From JBAZCI01 sp041671025 (GTDB lineage: Bacteria > Patescibacteriota > Patescibacteriia > UBA10025), in the NCBI GenBank assembly GCA_041671025.1, contig JBAZCI010000007.1, positions 1-48,404 on the forward strand: DNA of 48,404 nt, written 5' to 3'. Below the pieces are notes generated by a model that had not been told where the DNA came from, searched no databases, and worked only from the letters and a program-made list of their open reading frames with translations. Below, piece by piece: positions 8,366-16,866 of the stretch. How positions within the stretch are numbered: position 1 is the first letter of the stretch; each line of letters begins with the position of its first letter. The position numbers and the translations under genes are program-made.

Positions 8366-9913
8366 ATGGATTTTTACAAAAAACATAAAAAAAGTATAGT
8401 TGCATACACCCTTTTCTTTTCTGTTTGCCTCGGCATATTGATTTTTTTGTATCCTGTTCTGAAGCCAGTTCCTCCTGGTGTTGATGCGGCAGTATATATT
8501 AATGATGTGCACTGGATCATAGATCATGGCACGCTTCCCGCACCTTACCAAGTGACATATCACGGGTCTGGTGCGTATACTGCACCGCTGACGGACTTGA
8601 ATCTCTCACTCCTTGCCCTAATCACGGGCCTTGATGTCGTTTTTCCACTTTTCTCGCTGTATCAGCTATTTTTAATTCTGCTTCTAGTTATAAGCTGCTA
8701 TCTGGTGGGACGCATATATGGAAATTTTTTTTCCGTATTATTACCCGTTGCCGTGCTGGGTAGTTTTTCAATTGGTCGTCTCTTTATTGGATCTACAGTA
8801 TCAAACCTTTTAGCCTTTACGTACATCGGTTTTATTTATTATTTTTCGCACGCATATTTTACCAAGAGGAAAAAGGCATACCTAGTACTCATCATTTTAC
8901 TTTTAGTTTCGCTTTATCTGACCCACAATTATTTGACCGCGCCGATCTTCATCTTTTCATATGCGGTATATGTATGTTTACTTTTTATCATGAATAGTGA
9001 ACTGAGGAGTATGATAAAAAAAACTTTTTTAAGCATCAATATAAAAGTCCGAACAGCAAGCCTGATTGCGATCGTCATGGCGTTTTCATATTTTTTGAAG
9101 CTGTATATACCGATTTTTAAAGAAGCAAAAAATGTATTTTGGCAGTCAGTTTCCTCGAATAAGTTCATGGGGATAATCCCGCTATCGGAATTTCATAAAC
9201 ATCTTGGACACTTTATATTCACACTTGGTATGCTTGGGCTTTTATTTTATGTATTACAGTACAAAAGAAACATGAAGTCCTCTCGTTTATTGCCAGCCTT
9301 ATTTTTTGTCATTATTGCAATATTATCTCAAACATACCATATCGGAGTAAATTTTTACTTTGAACGAGTTGTTTTTCTTGCCGGGACGTTCATTGCCATT
9401 TTTGCAACCTATTTTATGGCACACTTACTTCAGATGCGGCTAAGCAAGAGGTACGTGATTGTGGTTACTTTCATGTTTGTCATTTTAATTGTTTCCTTGG
9501 CTGGGAACAGAATGAGCAGTCTCTACGATGCCTCCAATAAAATCACCGAACCCCAGATTAAAGCATTACAACTTCTTAAGAGTGTTTCTGACAAGAACGA
9601 TATAGTGTACTCAAATATCAATGCCGTTTCTGAGACATATCATGATAGCATGCTGAGCGATCGTGATATTTACTATTTTTCGACTAGTCTTAGCCTGTGT
9701 CGTACCAATGATTCTAGGTGTATTGCATTGAATACTCCCACAGAGGCATCAAGTATTCATTTTTTCAAAAACAACAATATTAGGTATTTTCTTTTTCTAA
9801 AAAACAGCTACGAGGGAAACGGAAAGCTTGATGTGCTGATTTCACAGTATAAAAATCAGTATTACACATCTATTTTCAGCGGAGAGGGAGTTGAATTATT
9901 TAAATTAATCTAG
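8366..9913 (+). CDS. Polytopic membrane protein, possible GT-C glycosyltransferase
   Basis: A 515-residue protein with roughly ten or more hydrophobic helices and a soluble C-terminal part of about 110 residues. The first extracytoplasmic loop carries VPPGVDAAVYINDVHWI, an acidic residue after helix 1 as in GT-C enzymes that use polyprenyl-phosphate sugars, and a YLTHNYLTAP block lies in the middle. No family can be named with confidence. Its location among transferases and two polyprenyl-phosphate glycosyltransferases supports a GT-C role outside the membrane. A polymerase or ligase (Wzy/WaaL type) is the main alternative. Confidence 0.6.
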   Translation: MDFYKKHKKSIVAYTLFFSVCLGILIFLYPVLKPVPPGVDAAVYINDVHWIIDHGTLPAPYQVTYHGSGAYTAPLTDLNLSLLALITGLDVVFPLFSLYQLFLILLLVISCYLVGRIYGNFFSVLLPVAVLGSFSIGRLFIGSTVSNLLAFTYIGFIYYFSHAYFTKRKKAYLVLIILLLVSLYLTHNYLTAPIFIFSYAVYVCLLFIMNSELRSMIKKTFLSINIKVRTASLIAIVMAFSYFLKLYIPIFKEAKNVFWQSVSSNKFMGIIPLSEFHKHLGHFIFTLGMLGLLFYVLQYKRNMKSSRLLPALFFVIIAILSQTYHIGVNFYFERVVFLAGTFIAIFATYFMAHLLQMRLSKRYVIVVTFMFVILIVSLAGNRMSSLYDASNKITEPQIKALQLLKSVSDKNDIVYSNINAVSETYHDSMLSDRDIYYFSTSLSLCRTNDSRCIALNTPTEASSIHFFKNNNIRYFLFLKNSYEGNGKLDVLISQYKNQYYTSIFSGEGVELFKLI

Positions 9914-9928
9914 ATAATTAATATACAT

Positions 9929-10741
9929 ATGCGATTGTCGATTATTACGCCGTCATTTAATCAGGGTCGATTTATTGCTCAAACTATTGAGAGCATACTT
10001 AATCAGCCCTCTGGATTGGATTTGGAGTTTATTATTGTAGATGCAAAGTCAACTGATGGGACTGCAGGCATAGTAGAAAAATATCGGTCGTTGATTGAAA
10101 AAAAAGGCATCCGGTTTAAATTTATTTCGGAGCCCGATCGTGGGCAATCAGATGCTATTAATAAAGGCTCTAAGCTTGCAACAGGTGAATTGCTGACCTA
10201 CTTAAATTCTGATGATTACTATGAGCCTAATGTTCTTGGTGAAGTAGTAAAGGCATTTACAGAATTTCCTCATGCTCAGTGGGGTTTTGGAGGATGGAAG
10301 TTTGTTGATTTAGAGGGACGCGAGTATATTTCAAGAATTCCTATGTCGTATTCTAAAACAAAGTTACTATGTTTTGATACAATTGTGCAACCAAGTTGCT
10401 TCTATAAGAGAGATTTTTTTCTAAAAAGCGGATTGATTGATGAGAAGCTGCACCTTTCAATGGATTACGATCTATGGCTTAGAATGTCTGCTACTGAAGA
10501 TCCAATAACAATACCTTTTGTTATTTCTAATGCACGGTACTACATGGAGACAAAAAGTGCGACAAAAACCATGAAACATCTTTTTGAATCTTTTCAACTT
10601 CAAAAAAAATATTCAAAAGGACTTGGTATACGGGTACTTCAGTATTTTTACCTCTTGAGAGGGATTGCCGTTATTCTTTTTGGGTACGATATCAGCGTAC
10701 GTATTGAAAAAAAACGTCAAAAATTATTACACAGTTCTTGA
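9929..10741 (+). CDS. Family 2 glycosyltransferase
   Basis: A 270-residue GT-A enzyme. The fold starts with LSIITPSFNQGRFI, with IIVDAKSTDGT, and the block SEPDRGQSDAINKG precedes the metal site LNSDDYY (near residues 90-96). Later SMDYDLWLRM matches the acceptor/base region of this WcaA-like subgroup. The protein is soluble with one weakly hydrophobic segment near the C-terminus. It is the last gene of the plus-strand block and faces the minus-strand acetyltransferase across about 30 bases. Confidence 0.87.
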   Translation: MRLSIITPSFNQGRFIAQTIESILNQPSGLDLEFIIVDAKSTDGTAGIVEKYRSLIEKKGIRFKFISEPDRGQSDAINKGSKLATGELLTYLNSDDYYEPNVLGEVVKAFTEFPHAQWGFGGWKFVDLEGREYISRIPMSYSKTKLLCFDTIVQPSCFYKRDFFLKSGLIDEKLHLSMDYDLWLRMSATEDPITIPFVISNARYYMETKSATKTMKHLFESFQLQKKYSKGLGIRVLQYFYLLRGIAVILFGYDISVRIEKKRQKLLHSS

Positions 10742-10755
10742 GAGTCCATGCCCAA

Positions 10756-10791
10756 AACGGGAGGTGAAGATTACCGGTCCGTTGTTTTTTT
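10756..10791 (+). terminator. Possible intrinsic terminator after the first glycosyltransferase block
   Basis: AACGG (10756-10760) can pair with CCGTT (10779-10783), with a short inner GGT/ACC pairing, followed by GTTTTTTT. The stem is short and interrupted and it lies across the stop codon of the convergent gene, so this is a tentative call. Confidence 0.35.
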
Positions 10792-11472
10792 GGGTTTTTG
10801 GCCTTCTAGTACAGTGTCGTAGAGTTCAGAAACATCTGTAAATCGAATGGCGTTTTTTTTCAACCAGGCAATATCTTGATTCCACCATTGTTTTTGTTGC
10901 AGGAGGAGTATCCTTTCTTTTTCAAATCGGAATTTGATAATGCGGGCAGGTACTCCGCCAACAATTGCGTAGGGTTCAACATCCTTAGTTACCACAGCAC
11001 CGGCGGCAATAATCGCGCCATCGCCGATAGTAACTCCATCAAGCAGTATCGCGCGTGCGCCTATCCATACGTCATTTCCAATGACTGTTGTTTTATGTTC
11101 TTCAAACAAATTTTTAGTAACCAATGATATTTGAGATTGCCCTTGAGTCGAATAAAAAGCCGGATGAGTAGATACATTGGATATGGGATGCGATCCAAGT
11201 CCACACATGACCTCGGGTCCAATTGAGCAGAATTTACCTATGTGCGAATTGTGAATATGTGCATGAGGTGCGAGATAAGTAAAATCATCTATCGTAGTGT
11301 CTGTAAGGTGTACATGTTCATATATCGTGTTATATTTTCCAAATCGACAATTTTTAATGACCGCCATATTTCCGATAGAAAGGTGATTACCAAAATTCGA
11401 CCATTCAAGCGCAAGCGCCACAAGGAGTCGCTTGACGTAAATGGTGACCGGGTTTAAGAAAAGTTTCTTCAT
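10771..11472 (-). CDS. Left-handed beta-helix O-acetyltransferase (CatB/WbbJ-like)
   Basis: A 233-residue protein with hexapeptide repeats over about residues 40-185. The blocks IHNSHIGKFCSIGP, VIGNDVWIGARAILLDGV and GDGAIIAAGAVVTKDV are typical of xenobiotic/CatB-type and sugar O-acetyltransferases, as is VGGVPARIIKFRF at the end of the helix. Expected to move acetyl from acetyl-CoA to a sugar hydroxyl in the cytoplasm. It is the last gene of the 20-kb minus-strand block, after candidate nonulosonate transferases, so it may O-acetylate the same glycan. It is separate from the PglD/NeuD-like acetyltransferase at 23779. Confidence 0.88.
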   Translation of the reverse strand: MKKLFLNPVTIYVKRLLVALALEWSNFGNHLSIGNMAVIKNCRFGKYNTIYEHVHLTDTTIDDFTYLAPHAHIHNSHIGKFCSIGPEVMCGLGSHPISNVSTHPAFYSTQGQSQISLVTKNLFEEHKTTVIGNDVWIGARAILLDGVTIGDGAIIAAGAVVTKDVEPYAIVGGVPARIIKFRFEKERILLLQQKQWWNQDIAWLKKNAIRFTDVSELYDTVLEGQKPKKTTDR

Positions 11473-11481
11473 AATGAGTGA

Positions 11482-12363
11482 TTATGACAACTTGAGACGT
11501 TCAAATGCATCGATGTACGATTTAGTGCTCGCATTATATATTTTTGCACCCTGTTTTTTTGAATATTCATCTAACTCGCGGTATCCCTGAAACATTTTCG
11601 CTAATGCAAAAAGCAGATTATCCATACGGTAGGGAACCGACTCACCAGGATCTTGAAAAAAAGGAGAAAAATGCGCCTCTTCTTTGTCTTGGAAACGTTT
11701 ATTCTTTAGGTAGAGTATATTGTCGTTTCCTACAAAAAAACTTTCATGCCAAGAATGATCTGCGCCCACAAGGTATGACTGTCGTATGCCGACATTAATT
11801 GAGACAAATAATGCAGCGACAATAACATTTTGCATCGGCGGAATTGCTAAATTCTTTTTGTAGAGGAAAAAACGCAAACGCTTATTACAGTTTATTTCAG
11901 TCGTGTTAATGTAGCAAATTGAAATCTTATTGTTTTTTTGGGGCAGGTCATTGAAGTAATTCCATTTTTTTGCAGCATACGGCATTATTATTGTCATGTC
12001 CCAGTCGACGTTCTGAATCATTTTTTTTCGGTAGAGTTCAAGTTGTTTCCTAATTCTTTCGGATGTTGATCTCGTCCAGTATGCCGGATCGGTAAATACG
12101 TAAATCCCTGGTTTGATTTTTTCGAAATAATCTGATGCTGCAAAATCATTGACACAAATGCAGTTCTTGTTTTTAAAAAAATCCAAGTATGTTGAAAGCG
12201 TGGGTAAAAGAGAGGGTCCGTTACCAAGAATGACCGCAGGTTTTGATGAATCAATGTGGATCCGCTTGATTGGACGCCCTAAATGTGAAAACAACAGAAC
12301 CTTGATACATGAAGTAAGAATGTTAGCGAGGTCTATAATGAATCTGGCAATATATGCAGTCAT
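11482..12363 (-). CDS. GNGPSL-motif protein, GT42 sialyltransferase/DUF115-like
   Basis: A 293-residue protein. After a hydrophobic N-terminal stretch (about 5-26) comes AVILGNGPSL (residues 43-52), then CVNDF with Asn72, a YVFTDPAYW strand, and later SYLVGADHSW (about 196-205). This order (GNGPSL, CN, a strand ending in DP, then a YL.G.D block) recalls Campylobacter CstII-type GT42 sialyltransferases and the related DUF115 fold. That comparison is from memory, not a computed alignment. The gene overlaps its upstream neighbour by 4 bases and belongs to the block that makes a CMP-nonulosonate. Inference: it could transfer that sugar. A DUF115-type role (as in flagellin Maf proteins) is the alternative, and Maf proteins also handle nonulosonates. 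Confidence 0.55.
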   Translation of the reverse strand: MTAYIARFIIDLANILTSCIKVLLFSHLGRPIKRIHIDSSKPAVILGNGPSLLPTLSTYLDFFKNKNCICVNDFAASDYFEKIKPGIYVFTDPAYWTRSTSERIRKQLELYRKKMIQNVDWDMTIIMPYAAKKWNYFNDLPQKNNKISICYINTTEINCNKRLRFFLYKKNLAIPPMQNVIVAALFVSINVGIRQSYLVGADHSWHESFFVGNDNILYLKNKRFQDKEEAHFSPFFQDPGESVPYRMDNLLFALAKMFQGYRELDEYSKKQGAKIYNASTKSYIDAFERLKLS

Positions 12364-13718
12364 ACGTTATCCAATGAATGGACTAATTGTACTATACGAT
12401 CAGATGCTTGGCCATCAAGAGCTCCCCACAAGGAGCTCACTTTTTTTTGTTCATTTTTTAGTGAATGAATTTCTAGCGGATTATGGATTAATTGGTCAAT
12501 AGTCTGATGAAAACTGTTAAAGTCATTTATTAAGGTCACTCCGGGCACATCTTTGTATTCATCATAGTCATACTGGTATACGTCATAGTTAATTACTGGT
12601 ATATTCGAGCATATTGCCCATTGTATCGTTGCAGACACGCTTGCTACAAAAAGATCTGCCAAAGCAAGCACGTTGACAAGCTGTTCATCGCAAACCCGGA
12701 TGTTTAATTTCTCCTCGTGGGTGAATAGATTTTTTTCAACAGATGGGTGGACACAAATAAGTATATTTGCCTTCTCGTCTATGTCTAGTGCATCAATCCA
12801 TTTGCGAACTAATTCTTCGTATGTTTTAAATTCACACTGAGGCCTTCCGCCGGTATATGTAAGAAAATTCGGCGGTAAAGCTGTTACTATTAAAGGCTTT
12901 GATTCAGAAAAGCCATATTTTTTGTACAATTTTTTTTGAAATTCACTCTGGCTATTCTGAGTAGTATATAGGATATCATGTTCTAACGATCCGGTTACAA
13001 TTGTTTGATGTTTTGGAAGCCCTAAATTCTGCGCGATCATGTTCATCGCTTTGCTCTCTAGCGCAATACAGTCAGCGCGCCCGCTGTGCAATATCCATGG
13101 ATGGGGAGGGGAAATCTGTAAAAGCTTTTTTATAATGATCTTTGAAGGGGGGAGGCGAAGTAATTTTTTCCCTTTATAGTTCAAGACCCATTCTGGAAAA
13201 AACTTCCCAATGAATCTACTCCACAGAGATTTTATTTCATAAGACGGGTCATGGTATATGAACTCTGCCGGCTCTTTTTCGTTAGCGAGCCATTGGGGGA
13301 AACTAACTGATTTCACGCCAAGCCGGTGAGCCAGTTTAATGTATATTCCAGTCGAATACGCAATGTGGTCAGCAGCCAGGGCGAGTAGTGACGGTTTATA
13401 ATCTTTCAGGAGTTTTCCTATTGAGCGTAAATCATGGAGTGTTTGAATCAATGGCTTAAAAAAATTTCCCAGCTTCCCTCTCTGCAATACAGATTGAAAA
13501 ATGCGGATAAAAGCATTTTTTGAAAATCTAAACTCGTCTCTCGTTGAGTAGGAAATCTTCGCAGTCGCACACAGTTTAAGATCTTGTTCGATTGTGGGAT
13601 ACGGGGCGTCAAAAACAATATGCGCTTCAAATGATCTTTCTTGTAACTTTCGGGCAATATTAAACAAACCCCTGAAGTAGGTGTTGGTGTTAACGACAAA
13701 CAAGATGCGCTTACTCAT
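12360..13718 (-). CDS. GT-B-like surface carbohydrate protein, paralogue 1
   Basis: A 452-residue protein I cannot place in a named family. It is clearly paralogous to the next gene upstream in transcription: both share NTYF at residues 12-15, a PP(H/F)PWI block, VTGS..HDIL, GGRP.C.F.TYE, HPSV, VASVS and NYDVY in the same order. The alternating beta-strand/helix pattern and the C-terminal half (a strand, VASVS, W.I, P(V/I).NYD) resemble the donor domain of GT-B enzymes such as UDP-GlcNAc 2-epimerase or CDP-glycerol transferases. No signal peptide or membrane helix. Overlaps both neighbours by 4 bases. Inference: a glycosyltransferase adding a sugar to the exported glycan. Confidence 0.6.
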   Translation of the reverse strand: MSKRILFVVNTNTYFRGLFNIARKLQERSFEAHIVFDAPYPTIEQDLKLCATAKISYSTRDEFRFSKNAFIRIFQSVLQRGKLGNFFKPLIQTLHDLRSIGKLLKDYKPSLLALAADHIAYSTGIYIKLAHRLGVKSVSFPQWLANEKEPAEFIYHDPSYEIKSLWSRFIGKFFPEWVLNYKGKKLLRLPPSKIIIKKLLQISPPHPWILHSGRADCIALESKAMNMIAQNLGLPKHQTIVTGSLEHDILYTTQNSQSEFQKKLYKKYGFSESKPLIVTALPPNFLTYTGGRPQCEFKTYEELVRKWIDALDIDEKANILICVHPSVEKNLFTHEEKLNIRVCDEQLVNVLALADLFVASVSATIQWAICSNIPVINYDVYQYDYDEYKDVPGVTLINDFNSFHQTIDQLIHNPLEIHSLKNEQKKVSSLWGALDGQASDRIVQLVHSLDNV

Positions 13719-15157
13719 GTATTGCCTTTTTGGGTGAGTGAAGAAAAAAGCTTAATCAACCGGGAATGTGCGTGTGCATCGAGTATGCCCCACTTGTTAG
13801 CAAAAATTTCCTGTTTAATACGGAGTTCTGCGAGGTATGATGAGTCGAATCCAAATTTTTGAAGTAATTCGGCAAATTCTTCTTTGTCTTCAACGGTTAT
13901 GACGCCAGGTTGGTACAGATAGTCAGTATATCTGAATTTGTATACGTCGTAGTTCAATACGGGTTTACCACAGGCGATCGCCCATCGAATGATAGACGAA
14001 ACGCTCGCTACAAAAAAATCGCAGTACGGAATGAGCGAAGCAATGTCATTGTCGGTCACTAACAGACCGTACTTTTCATATTTTTTGTAGTCAGCAATTT
14101 TAACAGAAGGGTGCAGATTGACTACAACGGAATAATGGGGGGATAGTTTGGATACAGCGTGCATCCAAAATTCAACTAGATGTTCATACGTGTCAAACGT
14201 GCAATCAGGTCTGCCACCCTCAAGGTAATGCTGGTTTGGAACTAAGGGAGAAAGAATCAGCGGTTTACCTGGATCAAGACCCAGTGTAGATAATACATTT
14301 CTTTTTCGTGCTTCAAAATCTGTTCTCCCACTTGCCAGTATATCATGAGAGGGCGATCCGGTGACGGTGATTTGAGTTGCAGGGATTCCCTCACGGGTAT
14401 AATACAACTTCATCATTTCACTTTCTGCCGCAATCGCATCTGCAAATGAGCTATTATTGATCCAGGGGAAGGGAGGAGAAAGGCGCATGATGTACATAGC
14501 AAATGCGCGGTCTGCCGGTGTACGAAGCAGTTTTTTTCCTTTGTGTTCGTACATCCATTCCGGCATAAGTTTTGCAGCGAGCCAGTTGCCAAGGGTCTTA
14601 GTGTTGTAACGTTGATCGTAGTAGTACGATTCAGCCATTTCGAGGGCATTTGACATTGTACATGGGACAATAACTGATTTAATCCCGAGTTCATGTCCGG
14701 CGCGAATAAACGCCGATGAATCATAGTGCACTAAGTCACCTCCGAGCACAACAAGTGAAATGCTATGATTCTGAATAACATTTCGGGCAAATGCGATGCG
14801 TTTTTTTAAGTACACCACCATGTAGAGAATTCCAAACACAAAGTCTATTTGTAGGAATCTCAGTATCTTTAGCGTATTCGATCGCAGTGACGTGGGATGC
14901 TGTGTGGCAGATGCGGCAAGTTTAGACTGTCGAACGGCGATTTCCGCTGTTTCTGCATTAATGGCATGACCATTTTCATCGAGACATTGTAGTCCTTGAT
15001 GTATGCACAAAAGAATATTGTCATTCTTTCGGGAATAATTTATCGGAAACAATACTACAGGCTCGAATTGCTTCGAATGTAGCAGGAGCAACGAAAGCTT
15101 ATAGAGTTCGTTGAAGTAAGTGTTGGAATGAATAACAATGAGAACATTCTGTTTCAT
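13715..15157 (-). CDS. GT-B-like surface carbohydrate protein, paralogue 2
   Basis: A 480-residue paralogue of the gene directly downstream, sharing NTYF (residues 12-15), LSPPFPWI, VTGSPSHDIL, EGGRPDCTFDTYE, LHPSV, VASVSSIIRWAI and NYDVYKFRY. The N-terminal half is more diverged and about 25 residues longer. Divergence between copies suggests they have different donor or acceptor specificity, not a recent duplication. The fold looks like a two-domain GT-B enzyme, cytoplasmic, with no membrane segment except a hydrophobic stretch near residues 105-125. Neighbours are a GT2 gene 12 bases upstream and paralogue 1, overlapping by 4 bases. Function is inferred from context only. Confidence 0.6.
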   Translation of the reverse strand: MKQNVLIVIHSNTYFNELYKLSLLLLHSKQFEPVVLFPINYSRKNDNILLCIHQGLQCLDENGHAINAETAEIAVRQSKLAASATQHPTSLRSNTLKILRFLQIDFVFGILYMVVYLKKRIAFARNVIQNHSISLVVLGGDLVHYDSSAFIRAGHELGIKSVIVPCTMSNALEMAESYYYDQRYNTKTLGNWLAAKLMPEWMYEHKGKKLLRTPADRAFAMYIMRLSPPFPWINNSSFADAIAAESEMMKLYYTREGIPATQITVTGSPSHDILASGRTDFEARKRNVLSTLGLDPGKPLILSPLVPNQHYLEGGRPDCTFDTYEHLVEFWMHAVSKLSPHYSVVVNLHPSVKIADYKKYEKYGLLVTDNDIASLIPYCDFFVASVSSIIRWAIACGKPVLNYDVYKFRYTDYLYQPGVITVEDKEEFAELLQKFGFDSSYLAELRIKQEIFANKWGILDAHAHSRLIKLFSSLTQKGNT

Positions 15158-15169
15158 AGTTGTTGTGAG

Positions 15170-16126
15170 CTAGCGGAACCACGCCGGCAGCATCGAGTAG
15201 AACTTCTTTATTATGCCAGTTATGGCTATCCGTACCAACCGTTGACGTATAAGGTGCTCCCAAGCCGGGTTCGTCTGCTTGATCCAGTATAAAAAAGTTT
15301 TTTTATCAAGCAGTCGTTTTGACATCAGTTTTGAAATATGGATCTGTATCATGTTGGCATTGGCCTTTGTCGGCTCAAGGTATTTAATGATGCCTTTTAC
15401 TTGCATATTTGATTCTCTAAACTCCTCCTCATCAGATTTTTCTATCATAAAATCAATAGAAGATATTCTGCGTTTCCACTGGCTTTGTTTATACATCAAT
15501 TGATGATAATGAAATGTCGAATTGACTCTGCCGTAGCGATACCCACTTTTTTTTACAAGATCCGCAAGTATGATGTCTTCGTTACGGTACAGGAAATCAT
15601 CGTCAATTTTTTTGAGTATCGAGGAAAAGATTTCTTTACGACCCATTTGACTTCCTGAGAACGGTCGCTCCACACCCGTATAATCAAGCGGATATTCAAC
15701 CAACGCGGTAATTCGTTGATTACATTCAAACCAATCGTAACGATTTTTGTTTTTTGACATTTCATTATACCATCCCTCGGGAATGTACACGTCGGAATGA
15801 AGATAAACAAACCACTCCGTAGTAGTTTCTTCGATCAACTTTCGTATGCTGTACCCGAGTGACGTATATGCACGATGGTCATAAATCGTAACTCGCGGAA
15901 ATTTTTTTGCTATTTCAATTGAATTGTCGACGCAACCGCCATCACCGACGAGAAGACGATGAATTGGGATTTCGCGGTACATTGAAATCAAGTTCTTTTC
16001 CCATAATTCATTTGTGTGCATGATGGGAATGATTACATCAACGCCCGCCGAAGAATCAGTAGAAAATTTATCGGTAAAATTTTCTTTTGAGTAGTATTGA
16101 TGAAAAATTGATTGTGGAGTCGTCAT
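15170..16126 (-). CDS. Family 2 glycosyltransferase, divergent
   Basis: A 318-residue GT-A-like protein. A ~28-residue N-terminal extension precedes VDVIIPIMHTNELWEKN. The usual DDGS is replaced by VGDGGCVDNS, and the metal-site region reads VYLHSDVYIPEGW. RNEDIILADLVKKSGY later corresponds to the ED catalytic-base block. The overall plan is GT2, but the metal motif is HSD instead of DxD, so donor handling may differ. Two weakly hydrophobic C-terminal segments may aid membrane binding. It lies between the methyltransferase and the GT-B pair. Confidence 0.78.
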   Translation of the reverse strand: MTTPQSIFHQYYSKENFTDKFSTDSSAGVDVIIPIMHTNELWEKNLISMYREIPIHRLLVGDGGCVDNSIEIAKKFPRVTIYDHRAYTSLGYSIRKLIEETTTEWFVYLHSDVYIPEGWYNEMSKNKNRYDWFECNQRITALVEYPLDYTGVERPFSGSQMGRKEIFSSILKKIDDDFLYRNEDIILADLVKKSGYRYGRVNSTFHYHQLMYKQSQWKRRISSIDFMIEKSDEEEFRESNMQVKGIIKYLEPTKANANMIQIHISKLMSKRLLDKKTFLYWIKQTNPAWEHLIRQRLVRIAITGIIKKFYSMLPAWFR

Positions 16127-16155
16127 GCTGCGAGTAAATAATTTTGCTTATTTTT

Positions 16156-16866
16156 TTATTTTTCCAAAAGAGTTAAAATTGGTGTTCCATTTTTGATTTC
16201 ATACGTTCTGCCACAATCCTTGTTATTGCAGACCAGTCGTGTCTTTTCGCTAATGTGTAACGTTGCGGTGCCCTTTGTTTTTTCGTCGCGAACGCAAAAG
16301 GGACATCGAATAATCGAAAAAATATCTTTTCCTAAGTCATACTCCTTTTGTGCGACATTCGATGTTTCCTTGACACATTGCAGATCGAAATGTAGTCCTT
16401 CGGAAATATTATTTAGGTAGGTTCCCAAAAATTTCATGAGACGCCTACTTTTTAACCATTTTTCAACGCTGGCATTGAACTGATATTCGCATGAAAGTAC
16501 CTTAAAACGTGCCTTACTGTAGTATGAGCGTAACGCGTATGTGCCAAAAAAATCAAACGTATGCTCAGTGAACATTTTGACATGTGTAGGATCCTCCGCG
16601 TTATATTTGCTGTTCCAATTAATCACACGAATGTAGAGGTGTGCGTCCGGTTTACAGAGCCTGTAGAGCTCCTCCATAACCGCGACTGTATCGGGAAGAT
16701 GCTCAATAATGTCATTAAGGTAGAATGCGTCAAAGGAATTGTCAGCAAATGGGTAGGGGAATTTTTGTAGGTCAACTACGACATCGACGCCGTCAAGTGG
16801 AAACCGATCGATACCGATGGTATCCCTCGTTTTATTTACTCCACACCCGAGGTCAGCTGCAATCAT
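16156..16866 (-). CDS. Class I SAM-dependent methyltransferase with C-terminal Trm112-like zinc ribbon
   Basis: A 236-residue protein. The SAM-binding motif I is ADLGCGVNK (residues 4-12) with the acidic GIDRFPLDGVDVVVDL after it; NDIIEHLP (51-58) is the motif IV/post-motif region of Methyltransf_11. From about residue 185 comes a small domain with CPFC (188-191) and CNNKDC (213-218) followed by GRTYEIKNGTPIL, the pattern of Trm112/YcaR zinc domains. The family methylates a small molecule or sugar. The start overlaps the stop of the oxidoreductase upstream by 4 bases (ATGA). Placement suggests O-methylation of a sugar in this pathway, but the substrate is not visible. Confidence 0.83.
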   Translation of the reverse strand: MIAADLGCGVNKTRDTIGIDRFPLDGVDVVVDLQKFPYPFADNSFDAFYLNDIIEHLPDTVAVMEELYRLCKPDAHLYIRVINWNSKYNAEDPTHVKMFTEHTFDFFGTYALRSYYSKARFKVLSCEYQFNASVEKWLKSRRLMKFLGTYLNNISEGLHFDLQCVKETSNVAQKEYDLGKDIFSIIRCPFCVRDEKTKGTATLHISEKTRLVCNNKDCGRTYEIKNGTPILTLLEK

